The position numbers and the translations under genes are program-made. A stretch of 64,000 nucleotides of DNA, from positions 3,969,001 to 4,033,000 of the forward strand of contig JAVTVX010000026.1 of NCBI GenBank assembly GCA_033439265.1, given 5' to 3'. The notes beneath the pieces were generated by a model. That model searched no databases. It worked only from the letters and a program-made list of their open reading frames with translations, and was not told the DNA's origin. The DNA is from Dillenia suffruticosa (lineage: Eukaryota; Streptophyta; Magnoliopsida; Dilleniales; Dilleniaceae). Position 1 is the first letter of the stretch. Every line of letters starts with the position of its first letter. This document shows, piece by piece, positions 24,102 to 36,116 of the stretch.

Positions 24102-25411
24102 TGAATAACACGGTGTAAACAATTTAGAGGGGATAAATAACTTGTTTTTGACATTTTTAATTTTTTTTTTAAGTTTAGAAAATAGAAAGCGAGAAATTGA
24201 TGATATTCAATTATAATGGTTTCACTTTTTCTGATGTATGTCCATTTTCAAACTCCATCTGAATTTTAAATCTATTAATTTCGAAAAGATAATACAAAAA
24301 ACAAAGTATAGTTGGACTTTTCACAGGGCATCTCTCAACTCTACCCACTAATTTTTTTTTTTACAGAAGTTAGTATATTTTATGTATTTTACTCAAACAC
24401 TTTAATAGCACACCAAAAGAACCATTCTTCTAGTCTTTTATAACAATTTACGAGTGAAACTCAGTGAAAAATTAAGTTATGATAAAACGTTAAAACACAA
24501 TACTTAAAATTACAACACAAGAAGAATTTTGCTCGATGAATGATGATCAATTTTTGCTTGAGTATCTCTTGTCTTATCATTCATTTAACAAAGTGTTGTA
24601 TTTATAAAGTTGTTGGAGTTGTTGTTGAAAGAGCTGTTACAAAGTTATTGAGGTGCATTAATTGCTTATTAGTGTTTAGAAACTTTTCTACACAATTAGT
24701 CGTTACTCACAATAAGTTGACTTCTTCTTTCTTTTAGGTCAACTTGTTCTTGTATTCTGTAAACCCTAAGCAAGTGTAGGTTGACTCATGTGTATGTTAG
24801 GTCGATTTGTGCTCCATTTGATTTAAGCATTTTTACTTTACTACTCATATAGGTAAACTTATATTCATATTAGGATGATTCCTCTCTACTTCACATTGAC
24901 TCCTTTCTGCTTCAGGTCGATTTGTCTTTTTGTGAACTTCAGTGCTCCTTAAGCCTTTCATCTTTGGGTCGACTTGTGATTTTATCAGGTTGACTTATCC
25001 TTGATTCAGGTCAACTTGTATTTTGACTAGATATAGTGTTCGACTAATTTCCTGATCATGTCGACTCTTGTTTTTCTATTGCTTTTGAATTTCTAAGATC
25101 TGATTATGTGAGTCGACTTGTATTCTGATCAGGTCAACTTAGTCTCTTTGAATTTTCAAATTTTTGATAGTTAGACTATTCATCCATGCAGTAGGTCACT
25201 TAAGTCTATAATAGTTCGACTTGTGTTCTATATTTGTTTATTACTTAGGTTGATTTGTTGTTTTCTTAGGTCAACTTGCTGACTTATTGTTTTCTTCTTT
25301 AGAACTACTTTTAAGCCACTTAAACACTTCAAATATTAAACATTTTAAACATTGCTAAATAAAATGTTAATCATCAAAATGTGCTCGTCATCAAAACATA
25401 TTTAGACAATA
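24102..25411 (-). repeat. copia A 3' LTR (1310 bp)
   Basis: Homologous to 36117-37222 plus 39696-39755. Shared blocks include AGAAAGCGAGAAATTGATGATAT, TTTGCTCGATGAAT-like, TCTCTTGT and the LTR end CATCAAAACAWATTTAGA. It contains many GGTCGACTTGT-like motifs. It is followed on the right by TCTCCCATTTTTTG, a polypurine tract on the - strand. Confidence 0.85.
24720..25275. repeat. clustered GTCGACTT(GT) motifs in the copia A 3' LTR
   Basis: Variants of (A)GGTCGACTTGT or its complement recur every 20-70 bases, for instance near 24738, 24808, 24908, 24964, 25005 and 25130. The same motif clusters again in the 5' LTR (36745-37215). The palindromic core GTCGAC is the constant part. Confidence 0.7.
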
Positions 25412-26159
25412 ATCTCCCATTTTTTGACGATGATAAAACATTTTGTAAAATTTTGAAAAATCTCCCATTTAGTGACATCTTACTTATCTTTTGAAAGTGT
25501 TCAACTAGACTACAATTAACATCTAATCTTTCTCGATCATTCCAATTACATTCCTTTTCAACACACCGTTAGTCCAATTGTATTTTAAGTCGAATTGCGT
25601 TTTCTCCTCGTTTTATCATCAACAAAAAGACAACAATCAATATGAATATTATACCATATCATATCATGAAATACATTAATAGTAACCACGAAAGCAAAGT
25701 AGACATTAATCATATGAACACAAAACTATAGCAATACTGTAAAAAAGGAATAGAGTACAATCAAAGCGAAAATACCACAAATCCAAAGTAATCCAAACAT
25801 GAATAGAGTCAAAGCCAAAATGCCAATGCTAAAAACATCCAAAGTGATCCAAAGTTATGTGTGAACTGATTTAGTACTGAGACATACATAGGCAAACACA
25901 TAGGCAGATCCATACACAAATACTTGTATTTGGTAGCTGAAGTGTACAGGAGTGGTAGGGTGGAGAGTCAACTAAAATAAGGGTTAGGTCAACTTTTCGT
26001 GTTTTAGTTTATAGAGGATGTCGGGTTTTTGAGTCTAGTACGTGGGTTTTATTTGATTTGAACCATCATAGGTCAAATTGCAGAGGTAACAAGTTGAACT
26101 GTTATGCTTAAATGATACTACAGGTCGATATGTAAGGTCTAATTTTTGTTGTTTTAAAT

Positions 26160-26370
26160 GCACATTGATTGACTTACATTTTGAGTAAGTCAACTTGTCC
26201 CTTCTTTACTGCATATAGGTCGACTTATACTTTGAGTAAGTCAATTTGTCTTTCTTTATTGCATACATGTTGACTTATACTTCTAGTAAGTCGACTTGTT
26301 CCTTCTTTATACAGGTTGAATTATATTTTGAATAAGTTGACTTGTTTCTTTCTAAGTCAACACAGGTTAA
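26160..26370. repeat. 50-bp tandem repeat in the copia A 3' non-coding region
   Basis: Four units start near 26171, 26222, 26272 and 26318. Each reads GACTTA, an ACTTTGAGTAAGTC block, AACTTGT, then CTTCTTTA and GCATA. The unit carries two GTCGACTT-type boxes in opposite orientation. It lies between RNase H and the polypurine tract. Confidence 0.75.
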
Positions 26371-26618
26371 CTTCCTATGTTCTGGGTTATGAAGGTAGGT
26401 TGACTTATGTAATGGACAAGTAGACTTGTTTCTCTCAAAGTTCACTATTATTGTTGTCTAGATGAACATACGTCGGCTTAAATTTTCACATTCAAGCACA
26501 AACAAGTAAACATCAAACCAAAACACCATAAAAACATGTCATGCTAATTATTCTAAAGGAAACTTAAGATTATTCTTCATAATTCATCATCTCTAATTCC
26601 CTTTTGAAGTTATCAAAT

Positions 26619-27070
26619 CTATTTGTCTGATGGTTTAGTAAAAATATCTGCAATTTGTTTTTTTTTTGTTTCAATGCACTTGAAAATGATAGCATTTTTC
26701 AGTATATGATCTCTGATAAAATAATATCTCTTCTCTATATGTTTATTCCTAGAATGATGAACATGATTCTTTGTTAGATTAATTGCATTTGTATTGTCAC
26801 ATCTTGTGGGAATATATTTTAAATCTAACCCAGAGTCTTTTAGTTGATGTTTTATCCACAAAGTTTGTGCACAACATTGACTAGCAGCAACACATTTAGC
26901 TTCAGTAGTAGAAGTGGCAACACTATTTTGTTTCTTATAACATCATGATACTAGTATACTCCCAATGAATTGTTAAGTACTATTTGTGCTCTTCCTATCT
27001 AATTTACAATATGCGAAGTTAGTATTTGAATATCCATGCAACTGAAATGAATAGTTCCTATCATTGCATA
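26619..27070 (-). pseudogene. copia A RNase H domain
   Basis: The - strand frame 26619-26861 reads LWIKHQLKD, a CDNTNAI block, HSRNKHIEKRYYFIRDH and ADIFTKP, the C-terminal half of copia RNase H. Upstream, 26862-27060 gives the start of the domain (FQLHGYSNTNFAYCKLDRKS, the GYSDADWAG-type motif with its catalytic Asp changed, then the T-EAEY block degraded). Stops separate the pieces. The link to RT is cut by the CACTA-like insertion. Confidence 0.85.
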
Positions 27071-27549
27071 CATTACAAAAAAACAGCTTTTTAACCACAA
27101 ATTTAGTGACGAAAATTTTAAAAAAATTCGTTGCTAAAAACATTAGCGACGGATTTAACGACGAAAAATTTTTCGTCGTTAATAACGCGTCGTAAAAATT
27201 TAGCAATAAAAATTAGAAATCCATCACTAAATTTAGTGACGAAAATCTAAAATCCGTTACTAAATTTAGCGATAAATAATTTTTCGTCGCTAAAATTCGT
27301 CACAAAATTTAGTGACGAAAAATTATCTGTCGCTAAATTAGTGACATAAAAAAATCCGTTGTTAAATTTAGTGACGAAAATCTAAAATTCGTCGCTAAAT
27401 TTAGCGACAGATAATTTTTGTCGCTAAAATCCGTCATTAATTTAAGAAAAAAAAAGTCTGTCGAAAAATTATCCGTCCCTAATTTAGCGACGAATAAAAA
27501 ACTCCGCCACTGAATTAGCAATGGATTTGGAATCCGTCACTGATTCCAA

Positions 27550-27845
27550 ATTCGTCGAAATTCTTGAGAGCACACGTGCTTGGACGGGCCCTTGCCCACC
27601 TGAGCCAGCACGTGCCTGGATGGCCCTACCCCTGGAAGCCACGTGCCTGGACAGGCCCTACCCACCCGAGCCAGCACCAACCTACCAGCCGTCCGCCCGC
27701 CCAGGCCAGCACCCCCGCTCCAGCCGCTCTCCTCACTTAATTACTGGAAAATGCCGCTTTGCCTCTTGCCTCCACCGTGGTTCGAACTCCTGCACACCTG
27801 CACGCACACGCATAAGCATAAACCTGTAAACCACCAAGTCAAATG
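27550..27845. repeat. GC-rich island with antisense tRNA-like tail
   Basis: A proline-codon-like, GC-rich segment with repeated CACGTGCCTGGA(C/T)(A/G)GGCCCTACC-type units, then TGGTTCGAACTCC. On the - strand this end reads as a tRNA-like module: an A-box-like TGGTGGTTTACAGG near 27830 and a B-box-like GAGTTCGAACC near 27785. The open frame 27521-27829 is a product of the composition. Confidence 0.45.
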
Positions 27846-28465
27846 ATATTATGTGATATAAATTTTTATTTATTTATTATCTTTCCTTCACATTTTTCTA
27901 ATAATAATAAAATAATATATAATAACAATTTAAAATAATAAATATAATAACTTTTTTTTATTTAAACCATCAACCTAAAATAATATTAATTAAAAATAAT
28001 AAATATGATAATTTTTAATAAAATAAAAAATAATAAAATACTAATTTAAAATAAAATAATAAATTAATTAAAAAATATATTAATATTATGTTTTGTTTTC
28101 TTCTGTTTTTCTTTTATTTTATTATTTTATTATTCTTTTTCATTTTTATTTTATTTTTTTACTCCATAGTTTAAAAATGGATTACGGTATCTCAATAATA
28201 TAAAATTATAATTATCAATAAATTATAATATATTAATAATTTAAAAAATCTATATATTTAATCACAAAATATTTTTATTCGTTTGAATATATAAGAAATT
28301 TCAATATAATTATTATATATAAGAAATTTCAATAATTAGAATATAAGGAAAAAAAAAAACAAAAATAGAGATGAGAGTAAGAGGAAGGAAAAAAAAAGTG
28401 AGAATAGAAAACAAATGAGGAGGAAGAAAGTAAAAAAAAAAATATTATCACATAACACTAAATGG

Positions 28466-28520
28466 TGGTGCAGTGGTAACATGTTTTCCGTTCAAATGCG
28501 AGATCCAAGATTCGAATCCC
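28466..28520 (+). repeat. tRNA-like (SINE head-like) module
   Basis: TGGTGCAGTGG at 28466-28476 fits the polymerase III A box, and GATTCGAATCC at 28509-28519 fits the B box with one change. The spacing is tRNA-like. Flanks do not form an acceptor stem, so this is not a tRNA gene. A second GC-rich stretch (28560-28650) follows it. Confidence 0.55.
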
Positions 28521-29390
28521 TTCAATTGCATTCAGTAATTTTTTTAGCATTAAAACAATGAAGGGTGGGCACCCGCGAATGCACGCGCCCTTGCGGCTCC
28601 CGTGCGTGCATGCGCCGGCGCCCGTGCAGGCTCGTGTCCTGTATGTCCGGATTAATATTTAATTAAAAAATTTGTATTATTGAATAAAATAATACAAATA
28701 AAATAAAAGTTACCAATACAATAATAAAAAATATTAAATCAAACAAAAAAAGAAAAAAAATAATAAATAAATTAAAAAATATATATAATTTAAATAAAAT
28801 AAAATATATGGTTTTTTTAAGAATTAAATAATATTATTCTTTAAAAAAAATAAAATATAATATAATAAAATAAAATGTAAATTAAAATATTATAAAATAA
28901 TAATATGATTTGTTAATATAAATTAATAAAAAAAACAAAATTAAATAAAATTCTAATTAAAAAAAGATTAAATTCAGCGACGGATTTTAATCCGTCGCTA
29001 AATTACTACCGGATAAATTTCGTCGTTGCTAAATTAATTTTTTAATTTAAATATTATATTTATATTATATTTTATTTAATTATATATAAAAAATTTAGCA
29101 ACGGATTGAGATTTTTGTCGCTAAATTTAGCGACAGAAAACAAATTTGTCACTAAATTAATTTTTAACTTAAATATAACATATTTATTAAAATAAAAAGA
29201 AAAATAAAAAAAATAAAATTATATTTAAAAAAGATTAAATTTTGCGACGGATTTTAAATCCGTGGCAAAATTTAGTGACGAAATATAATTCGTCACTAAT
29301 TAGCGACGAAATTTGCAATGAAAAATTTTTGTCACCAATTAGCGATGAATTTAGCCATGAAAATTTTTTCGTCACTAATTAGCGACACTA

Positions 29391-30150
29391 TAAAGTTTAG
29401 AGCATACCTATTTTCTTTATTTATCTTTGTCAAGCTTTACTGATGTTCTCGTTAGAGTTGCTTTTCCTTTTTGCTTTACTTAGTCCAAATTTCCTGATAA
29501 GCTATTTGGTGATTTTATTTGGCTAATCAAAATTTCTTTTTCTGTTTGCTTTATTTGTAATCATAAAAGTAGTTTAACTTCCCTATCATGGTCGTTTCAA
29601 ATTTAGTACCCCAAACCCAATATTAGCTCTCTGAAAGTCATTTTCGATTAACAAGTTGTTAAGTCTTTCACATTAAACTTTTGGAGTTTGTTTCAGACCA
29701 TATAAAACTTTAGTCATCTTGAACACATGGTCTGAATGTTTTGGATCTTCAAAGTCGGGCGCTGTACAAAGATTATTTCATCAATTAGACCATTTAGGAA
29801 TGTACTCTTTTCATTTATTTGGTATATTTTGAAGTTTATGAAACAGAAGAAGACAAGAAACAATCTAATGGCTTCTAATTGTTTTACATGGACATAGGTT
29901 TCATCGAAATTTATCCCTTCCTCTTGACTATACCTTGAGCTATTAGACTTGCCTTATTCCTAGTTTTGGTTCCATGTTTATCTAGTTTGTTCCTATAGAT
30001 CCATTTGGTACCTATAACTGAGTGTTCTTTTGGTTTAGGAACTAAATCTCATACTTTATTTCTCTCAAATAGATTTAGTTCCTTTGCATTATTAATATCT
30101 AGTTTTCATCCTTCAAAACCTCATTTATATTTTTGGACACTATTTGAGAA
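29391..30150 (-). pseudogene. copia A reverse transcriptase, N-terminal and central part
   Basis: On the - strand, 30110-29990 gives DLVPKPKEHSVIGTKWIYRN, the block that opens copia RT. Degraded RT sequence continues to about 29400, ending in a KLDKDK-like block with stops. The roughly 70 residues that should link this to RNase H are missing at the CACTA-like insertion. Confidence 0.75.
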
Positions 30151-30329
30151 ATGAAAACTACAAACTTATATTAATTTTGGATTGCAGATCTAGTCAACAC
30201 TCTGGAATCTAAGTTTTCTATGATATTTTCTTCATTTACACTCTTTTCCGCTCTTTCTTAAAGTTGAGAATTTAACTTCTTTAGGTTCATTATTGCTGTT
30301 TTCTTCTTTCTTATCTGATCGTTGATTTT

Positions 30330-31330
30330 CTAAATTATCATCCGAATCATGATTTTTTGAATTATTTTTTTTATAGATATTTTAGCATTTCGACTTATGG
30401 CTTCATTTATGTTTTCATCATCAAAGCATATATGTTTCTTTGTAGAGGGATCATGTTCATCAAATTTAACATAGATTGATTCCTTTATTTTTATGATTAT
30501 TTTATTATAAACTCTATTGGTTTTAGCAAAGGTTAAATATCTTAAAAAAATAGTTTCTTCACTATTCACTTCAAATTTTCCTAGGAAGTCTTTTCCATTA
30601 TTTAAAATAAAACATTTACACTTAAACACATGAAAGTATACTATATCAGTCCTTTTGTCTTTATAGAGCCACAATGTGTTTTTTTTTTTTAAGAATGACC
30701 TAATTAAAACTCTATTTAATATATAACAAACTGTATACATAACTTCAACCTAGAAATATTTGGCTAAGTCACTTTCACATAGTATTGTTCTAATAATTTC
30801 TTCTAAGATTCTATTTTTCCTTTTCACAAGACCAATCTGTTGTGGAATTTTAGGAGTTGAAAAATTATGGTCAATTCCCTACTTATCATAAAATTCCTGA
30901 ACCATTTTATTTTCAGATTTTTTCCGTGGTCACTTCTTATCCCACATATTGTGTAGCCTTTCTCATTTTGGATTTCTTAAATAGGTTGATAAATGCATTA
31001 CTAGTCTCCTCTTTCTTAGCTAAGAAAAGAACCCAAGTATCCCTAGAGTAGCATCTATTATAACAAAGACCAAGTGTTTTCCTCTTAAACTCTGAGTCCT
31101 AGTTAGGCCAAACAAATCAATGTGAAGAAATTCTAATGTTTGCAAGTTGATACCATGTTTTTAGCTTTAACAAAGCTTCTAACTTGTTTGCTTTTCATGC
31201 AAGTATCACACAACTTATCTCTATCATATTTCATTTTTTGGTAATCCTTTTACTAGATCTTTCCTAACGAGTTTTGAAATTAAATCCATATTTACATGTC
31301 CTAATCTTCTACGCTACAGAGAGGCATCAT
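30330..31330 (-). pseudogene. copia A integrase and downstream linker
   Basis: The - strand frame 30330-30740 contains the region after the integrase core (VFKCKCFILNNGKDFLGKFE, FLRYLTF, NRVYN, VKFDEHDP), matching the same part of copia element B at 52420-52600. The core itself (30750-31330) is readable only in fragments with stops. Confidence 0.7.
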
Positions 31331-31579
31331 CATGATTTAAAGCCATTAAATATGCCTCAATAACTTCTTCTATGTTATCAAGGATAATTACATAGATGTC
31401 GTCTTGCATAGTTTCGGTGAATTTTATTTCATTGTTTTCTTTATTGATTATTAGACAAGTAACAAAGTAAAGATTACTATATACCCTCTATCACACAATT
31501 AACTAATATTTAGCAGATTATATTTTAAACCTTTCACAAGCAAAACGTGCTCAATTTGAGTTGAGGAGTTACCTATACT

Positions 31580-31725
31580 TCTTATGCTAATGATACTACC
31601 TTTAGAGTCATCTCCGAAGACAACCTTATCTCATTTCTTCACTTTCATGCTACAAAATTTTGTGAAGTCTCCCATCATATGTTTGGAGCATCCACTATCA
31701 AGGAACCAAGTGTTCCTAATAGCGT
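31580..31725 (-). pseudogene. copia A protease fragment
   Basis: The - strand reads NTWFLDSGCSKHMMGD, with the catalytic DSG of copia aspartic protease, then a VVFGDDSKGSI block. An in-frame stop interrupts it. The corresponding site in element B is at about 51329-51440. Confidence 0.8.
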
Positions 31726-32319
31726 TGCCCTTCAAATATGTCTACATAGAAATTCAATTAAATTCTTGTCATTGCCCTTCTATGTTATCAAAGTAGATTT
31801 TAACTCTTTATTCTTTTGTTTTTCTTATCCAAGTTCCTTGTCTAAACTATCCTTTTCATGTTTGTCTTTATGTGTGCAAAGACTATTATTTTTCTTTAAT
31901 TCTTTGATTTTAGTTTGTAGTTCATTATTAACCTTTTCATTTTCCTTTTCAATTTAAGGATGCATATTATTCTTTTCTTCTTTTAAAATTTTATTTTCTT
32001 CCTTTATTCTATCATTCTCTATTTTCAATTTAATTGTTTCTTCTTCCATGTAAGTTAATATTTTCTTTAATGTGGAGTCTTTGTGCTTTATTTTCTTGAG
32101 CTATTTAAATGCTTCCATTAGTCTCAGGCATTCATTTACAAAAAAGTCATCATCGGTCAAATAAAAAGAAGAGCAAGAACTTACCTCATCTTCTTCTTCT
32201 AATACCATGAATTAAAGATTAGCTTGCTCCTATTCATTCTCCTTATCACTCGAGCTACTATTCTTGTTACTCCAGGCTACCAAAGCTTTCTTCTTCTCCC
32301 TTTTCTTTGCCTTCATGAG

Positions 32320-32370
32320 TTGTGGACAGTTAGGCTTCATATGGCCAAATTTTTTACATTCGTAGCACAT
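32320..32370 (-). pseudogene. copia A gag zinc knuckle
   Basis: The - strand reads CYECKKFGHMKPNC, a complete C-x2-C-x4-H-x4-C RNA-binding knuckle of gag, followed by a lysine-rich stretch. Confidence 0.85.
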
Positions 32371-32601
32371 AATTTCTTCTTTCTTATCAGACTTCTTAAC
32401 TTTTCTTCTCGATTGTTCTTCTTTCTCATAATGAACTTTTAAAACTTTTAGGTAAGAAAGGCCATGTCCTCATCATCACCAGAACTATCTCCATCATTCT
32501 CAGCTTTGAAAGCTATTATTTTTCCTTCATCCTTATTGCCCACTTCGTTAGAGTTTAACTTCATCTCATGAGTGGTTAATGACCTTACTAGCTGATCCAT
32601 A

Positions 32602-32606
32602 GTTAA
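32602..32606 (+). other. target-site duplication (left) of solo LTR 2
   Basis: GTTAA, repeated at 35457-35461. Confidence 0.9.
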
Positions 32607-35456
32607 TGTAACATCGACACTCGATACCCGAACAAGTATATTGGTTTTGAAATATTTATATACATAGAGGAAAAATTTTTATTTATATTGATTTTTAATT
32701 TTGGAGTCTTCAAATTTAATTTTTGATATAAATTAAATTGTCGTGTTCGTAAATCGTAGCGAACCCATTATTTTTATGAAATTCGCAAGTTAGTGAAAAT
32801 GTGGGTGCGAAAATATATATATGAATGTATATATATGCCTTAAAAAAAGGGAAGAGAGAGGGAGAGAAGGAAGTGCCGCGTTTCGGGCCGAAACGCAGCA
32901 CTCCCCTCTCCCCAAATTAGATTAGGGCAAAAGCCCTAATCTCTCTCTCTCTCTCTCTCTCTCTTTTTCTCTCTCTCTCTGCCTCTTCACCTTCCCGAGG
33001 CCACCTCACCTTTCTCCCCCTCCGCTCCCGCGCTCTCTCTACCACCGCTCTCCTCCCCGCGAGCACAATCTCCCCGTGAGTATAGCCTCCCTGCGAGCGC
33101 AACCTGCAGCGCGATCCTCCTCGCGCGAGCGCATGCCTTAGCTCGCGAGCTCGTAGCCTGCAGCGCGATCCTCCTTGCTTGAGCGCACCACTGTGGGCGA
33201 TCTTCTGCCAGCGCTCCACAGCCCGAGTGCGTGACTGCACGAGCGCTCCACAGCGAGAGCGTGAGCGTGCACCTGCTCGGGAGTGCACCTGCGCACGAGC
33301 GTGCACCTGCCCACTAGCGCACGCACCCCGCTAACGTGCCCTTATGCGAGCACGCCACCAGACCGCGAGCCCACGAGCCCGTGAGCCCACTAGCCCGTGA
33401 GCCCACCACCCCGTAACGACCCTCGAGCCCGCGAGCCCGCGATCGGCCGTCTCCTTTGAGAGCTCACCTACAGTCCCTACAGAAACCCTAGGTCGCGGCT
33501 TTTTCACTGTAAGTAACGGCTATGTTGGTTGTAGTCTTAGGGTTTGATATTTAGAATTTGAGTTAATTGCTAATATTGTTCAAATTTGAAAATATTACAG
33601 ATTTTAAACCAATTCGACGGGCGAACGAAAGCTAGGTCTGAGATTTTGTGAAACCCTAGGTGAGAGAGAAATACGATCTTTTTAATATTTAAAATAAATT
33701 TTATCAAATTTATGTTTCAATACCTTTAAGATGACATTGACGTATAATTCTAAATTGAGCAATTTAGATTTATACAAACTTATGGAAGATGATAAACCCT
33801 AAGAATAATTGAAAATTTGATGACAATTGTGATAATCTGATTAGATTGACTTTCTTGGAGATTCGAGTAGTCGATTTGGTTTGATTTTGGAAAATAGGGA
33901 GTGACCACCCTCTCTAGGAAGGTGAGTAAGACTCTAATCTCTTGCATGAAATAGTAAAACTTATTTCTACCGTATTTTCAATAAAACATGCTTTCGATAT
34001 GCATTGACTTGACGTCTGATATTAAATTTCAAAACTTGTTTTGTGACATTTGGAGTGTCGTAAATTTATATTTCTAATGACTATGTATCCATGTTTGAAA
34101 TCAAATGATATTGTGCCATTATTTGAGAACTAGATATATTTTCTATTCTGCCATCGCATTGGCTTGGATTTGAAATGATTTGATGAATGTATTGGCATAC
34201 GGATTTGAAATGTTTTTGATAAACTATGTGGGTTGGATGCCCACTAGTTATGCGATGATATGATTCTTACTTATGGGATGTTGTGCCCTTGTGATACTAT
34301 GATGATGACATTGATGATTCCGTAGCTACGAAGGGCGTTTGTAGAGGTACCGGGTTGTTCAGATACGCTTCTCAGGAGGTATCTGTAAACGTCATATGTC
34401 TAATGGCTATAAACGCAGCCGGTTGAACCCACGATGGGGCAGGACGTGTGTGAAGCCATCGTCTAGTACCGGGCGGGGTCCTATACACGATGATGAGCTA
34501 ACCCCAGCGAATTCATGGCCAACGTCGGGGTAGAGTGCTACTTTTGAAAACTCTTTGCACAATAAAACCCCGATACGCCTGTCCTTGGTCATGGTTGACC
34601 TTTGCTAGGATCTTTTCGGCTTGTTCTATGATCTACTTGATTTTAAATGGATGCATATATGTATGTTATCATGTGAATGATTTAATGAGTTCATTTTAGC
34701 GAATATATCATGATTTACTACAAAATTTGAATTATTGGTTATGAACGATATTATTTGACACTCAAATATTCACCTACACTATTAGTACTTGAGATTAATC
34801 CCTTCATTCACCGGGTATCTCCCTTGATATTCACCCATCTTCTTTTCCTCCTCAGACAGGATTATTGTGCTGGAGCGACACTTCGGCTCTTGAGGAATTT
34901 GTAGCTCATTGGCGGATTTGCGTGTTTTCGACAGTGAGATTTAAATATAGTTGAGATATGAGCTCCGCACTTTATTTTCGACCCTGTGAGGTCTTGACTT
35001 TGAGATATGTAGTTGACCGTGTATTTATCTGGGATTGGCTGTATAATTTATGTACATTAAATTGCGAAACTCTCATATTTCATTTGTATTGAGGCAAATT
35101 GTAGTGTTTGAATGCCAACTTGGGAAAAATGGTTTTAAATTGTATAAAACTTAGACCCGCTCAGTGTGGCGGCTGTTCATGCTCTAGTTGGGTATGACAA
35201 TAGATGTCTGTGGCTAGGATTATTGGAAATTTACTTAGTCTGGCGTTGTTCTGGATGTCATGCTGTGGTTGGTGGGTTGATGTGAGGTCGGGATGACCAT
35301 TTTATTTTATTTACAGGATATTTTTAAATTATATAGGTTTATTTGTACATGGGAAACCTCCAATTTATGGGGAGATTCTGTCAGATTTTCTGTAAAAATA
35401 TAACCGGCATTCAGGGCAACGGGCGGCTGCTCACGATTCCAGTTCGGGGCGTGACA
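32607..35456 (+). mobile_element. solo LTR 2 of the long-LTR gypsy family (2850 bp)
   Basis: It begins TGTAACATCG and ends GGGGCGTGACA, flanked by GTTAA duplications. It is homologous to solo LTR 1 (9024-12205) in the same orientation, with the same right-hand blocks (CCGTAGCTACGAAGG at about 34320, ATGGGAAACCTCC at about 35349, ACGGGCGGCTGCTCACGAT at about 35420). It carries its own (CT)n tract (32941-32980) and a GC-rich, less regularly repeated segment (about 32980-33500). It interrupts copia A between gag and its zinc knuckle. Confidence 0.85.
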
Positions 35457-35461
35457 GTTAA

Positions 35462-36010
35462 AGTCTCTAAATTCTTAGATTCCTCTATGACTATAACTTT
35501 TACTTCCTGTGATTGGGCATGCATCTAAGGATTTTGTCAACCATATCCTCTTGACTGATCCCTTTGCCTAATAATCTAAGTTTATTAGTGATAGTGTTAA
35601 ATCTAATGATCATATCTCTAATCGTCTCCCCATTTCTCATTTTAAAAGCTTTATATTCTTGTTTTAATATTCTAATTTTGTTTTTCCTAATTTGGTTAGT
35701 CCCTTCATACATGGCCTCTAATCTTTCCTAGATTTCCTTGGCAGTTATGCATAAAGAGATTCTATTGTACTCATTTAGATTGAAAGCAAGATGAAGTAAA
35801 TTAATTGCCTTACAGTTTCCTGTTCTTTTCTTTTCTTTAGCAGTTATGTTCTTCATCTTTACTAAAACTCTAACTCCATTGACCTCCTCAATTGAAAATT
35901 CAATTCCTTATTCAATAATTTCCCATGATATCCCAACGTAGGTTAAGATGAAGTTCTCATTCTCTATTTTCAGGAGCTATAGTTGTTGCCATTGAAGAAA
36001 GGTACTCCAT
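35462..36010 (-). pseudogene. copia A gag, N-terminal part
   Basis: The - strand frame 35500-35712 contains LKQEYKAFKMRNGETIRDM and FNTITNKLRLLGKGIS, typical of the UBN2-type copia gag. Further upstream, 35960-36000 gives FFNGNNYSS, the gag entry block, with stops. The parallel part of element B is at 49640-50150. Confidence 0.8.
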
Positions 36011-36100
36011 TGGTTGAGCAATTTTCAAATGAGATACTATCACCATTAAGTGCCAATGTAGATCTTTTCTGTTGAGGCTATTAAACCTCTCACAAGAGTT

Positions 36101-36116
36101 CTGCTCTAATACCAAT
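36101..36116 (-). other. copia A primer-binding site
   Basis: The - strand reads ATTGGTATTAGAGCAG, adjacent to the 5' LTR that begins at 36117. It is a near match to the initiator-Met tRNA complement and has the same sequence as the site of element B. Confidence 0.85.

Larger units (their letters stand above)
27071..29390 (+). mobile_element. CACTA-like non-autonomous DNA transposon, copy 1
   Basis: The left end CATTACAAAAAAACAGC resembles a CACTA terminus. It is followed by dense subterminal repeats of the TTTAGCGACGGATTT family in both orientations (27110-27510 and 28975-29390). The interior is AT-rich with a GC-rich island (27550-27830) and tRNA-like sequences. The left 150 bp aligns with the start of 37223-39690. 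The right terminus (GCGACACTATAAAG) does not mirror the left one, so it is probably eroded or truncated. No transposase gene was found. Confidence 0.7.

Noticed and set aside
27521..27846. Proline-rich frames
   Set aside because: They are inside the GC-rich island of a non-autonomous CACTA-like element; the frame is not preserved in copy 2 at 37546-37884.
28466..28520. A tRNA gene
   Set aside because: A and B boxes fit, but no acceptor stem or credible anticodon arm is formed by the flanks; treated as a tRNA-derived module.
31584..32442. Several + strand frames (70-92 codons)
   Set aside because: They are shadows of the antisense copia A protease and gag regions.
32917..33326. Arg/Ala-rich - strand frames of 129 and 62 codons
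   Set aside because: They fall in the CT- and GC-rich part of solo LTR 2, with low-complexity repeats and no domain.
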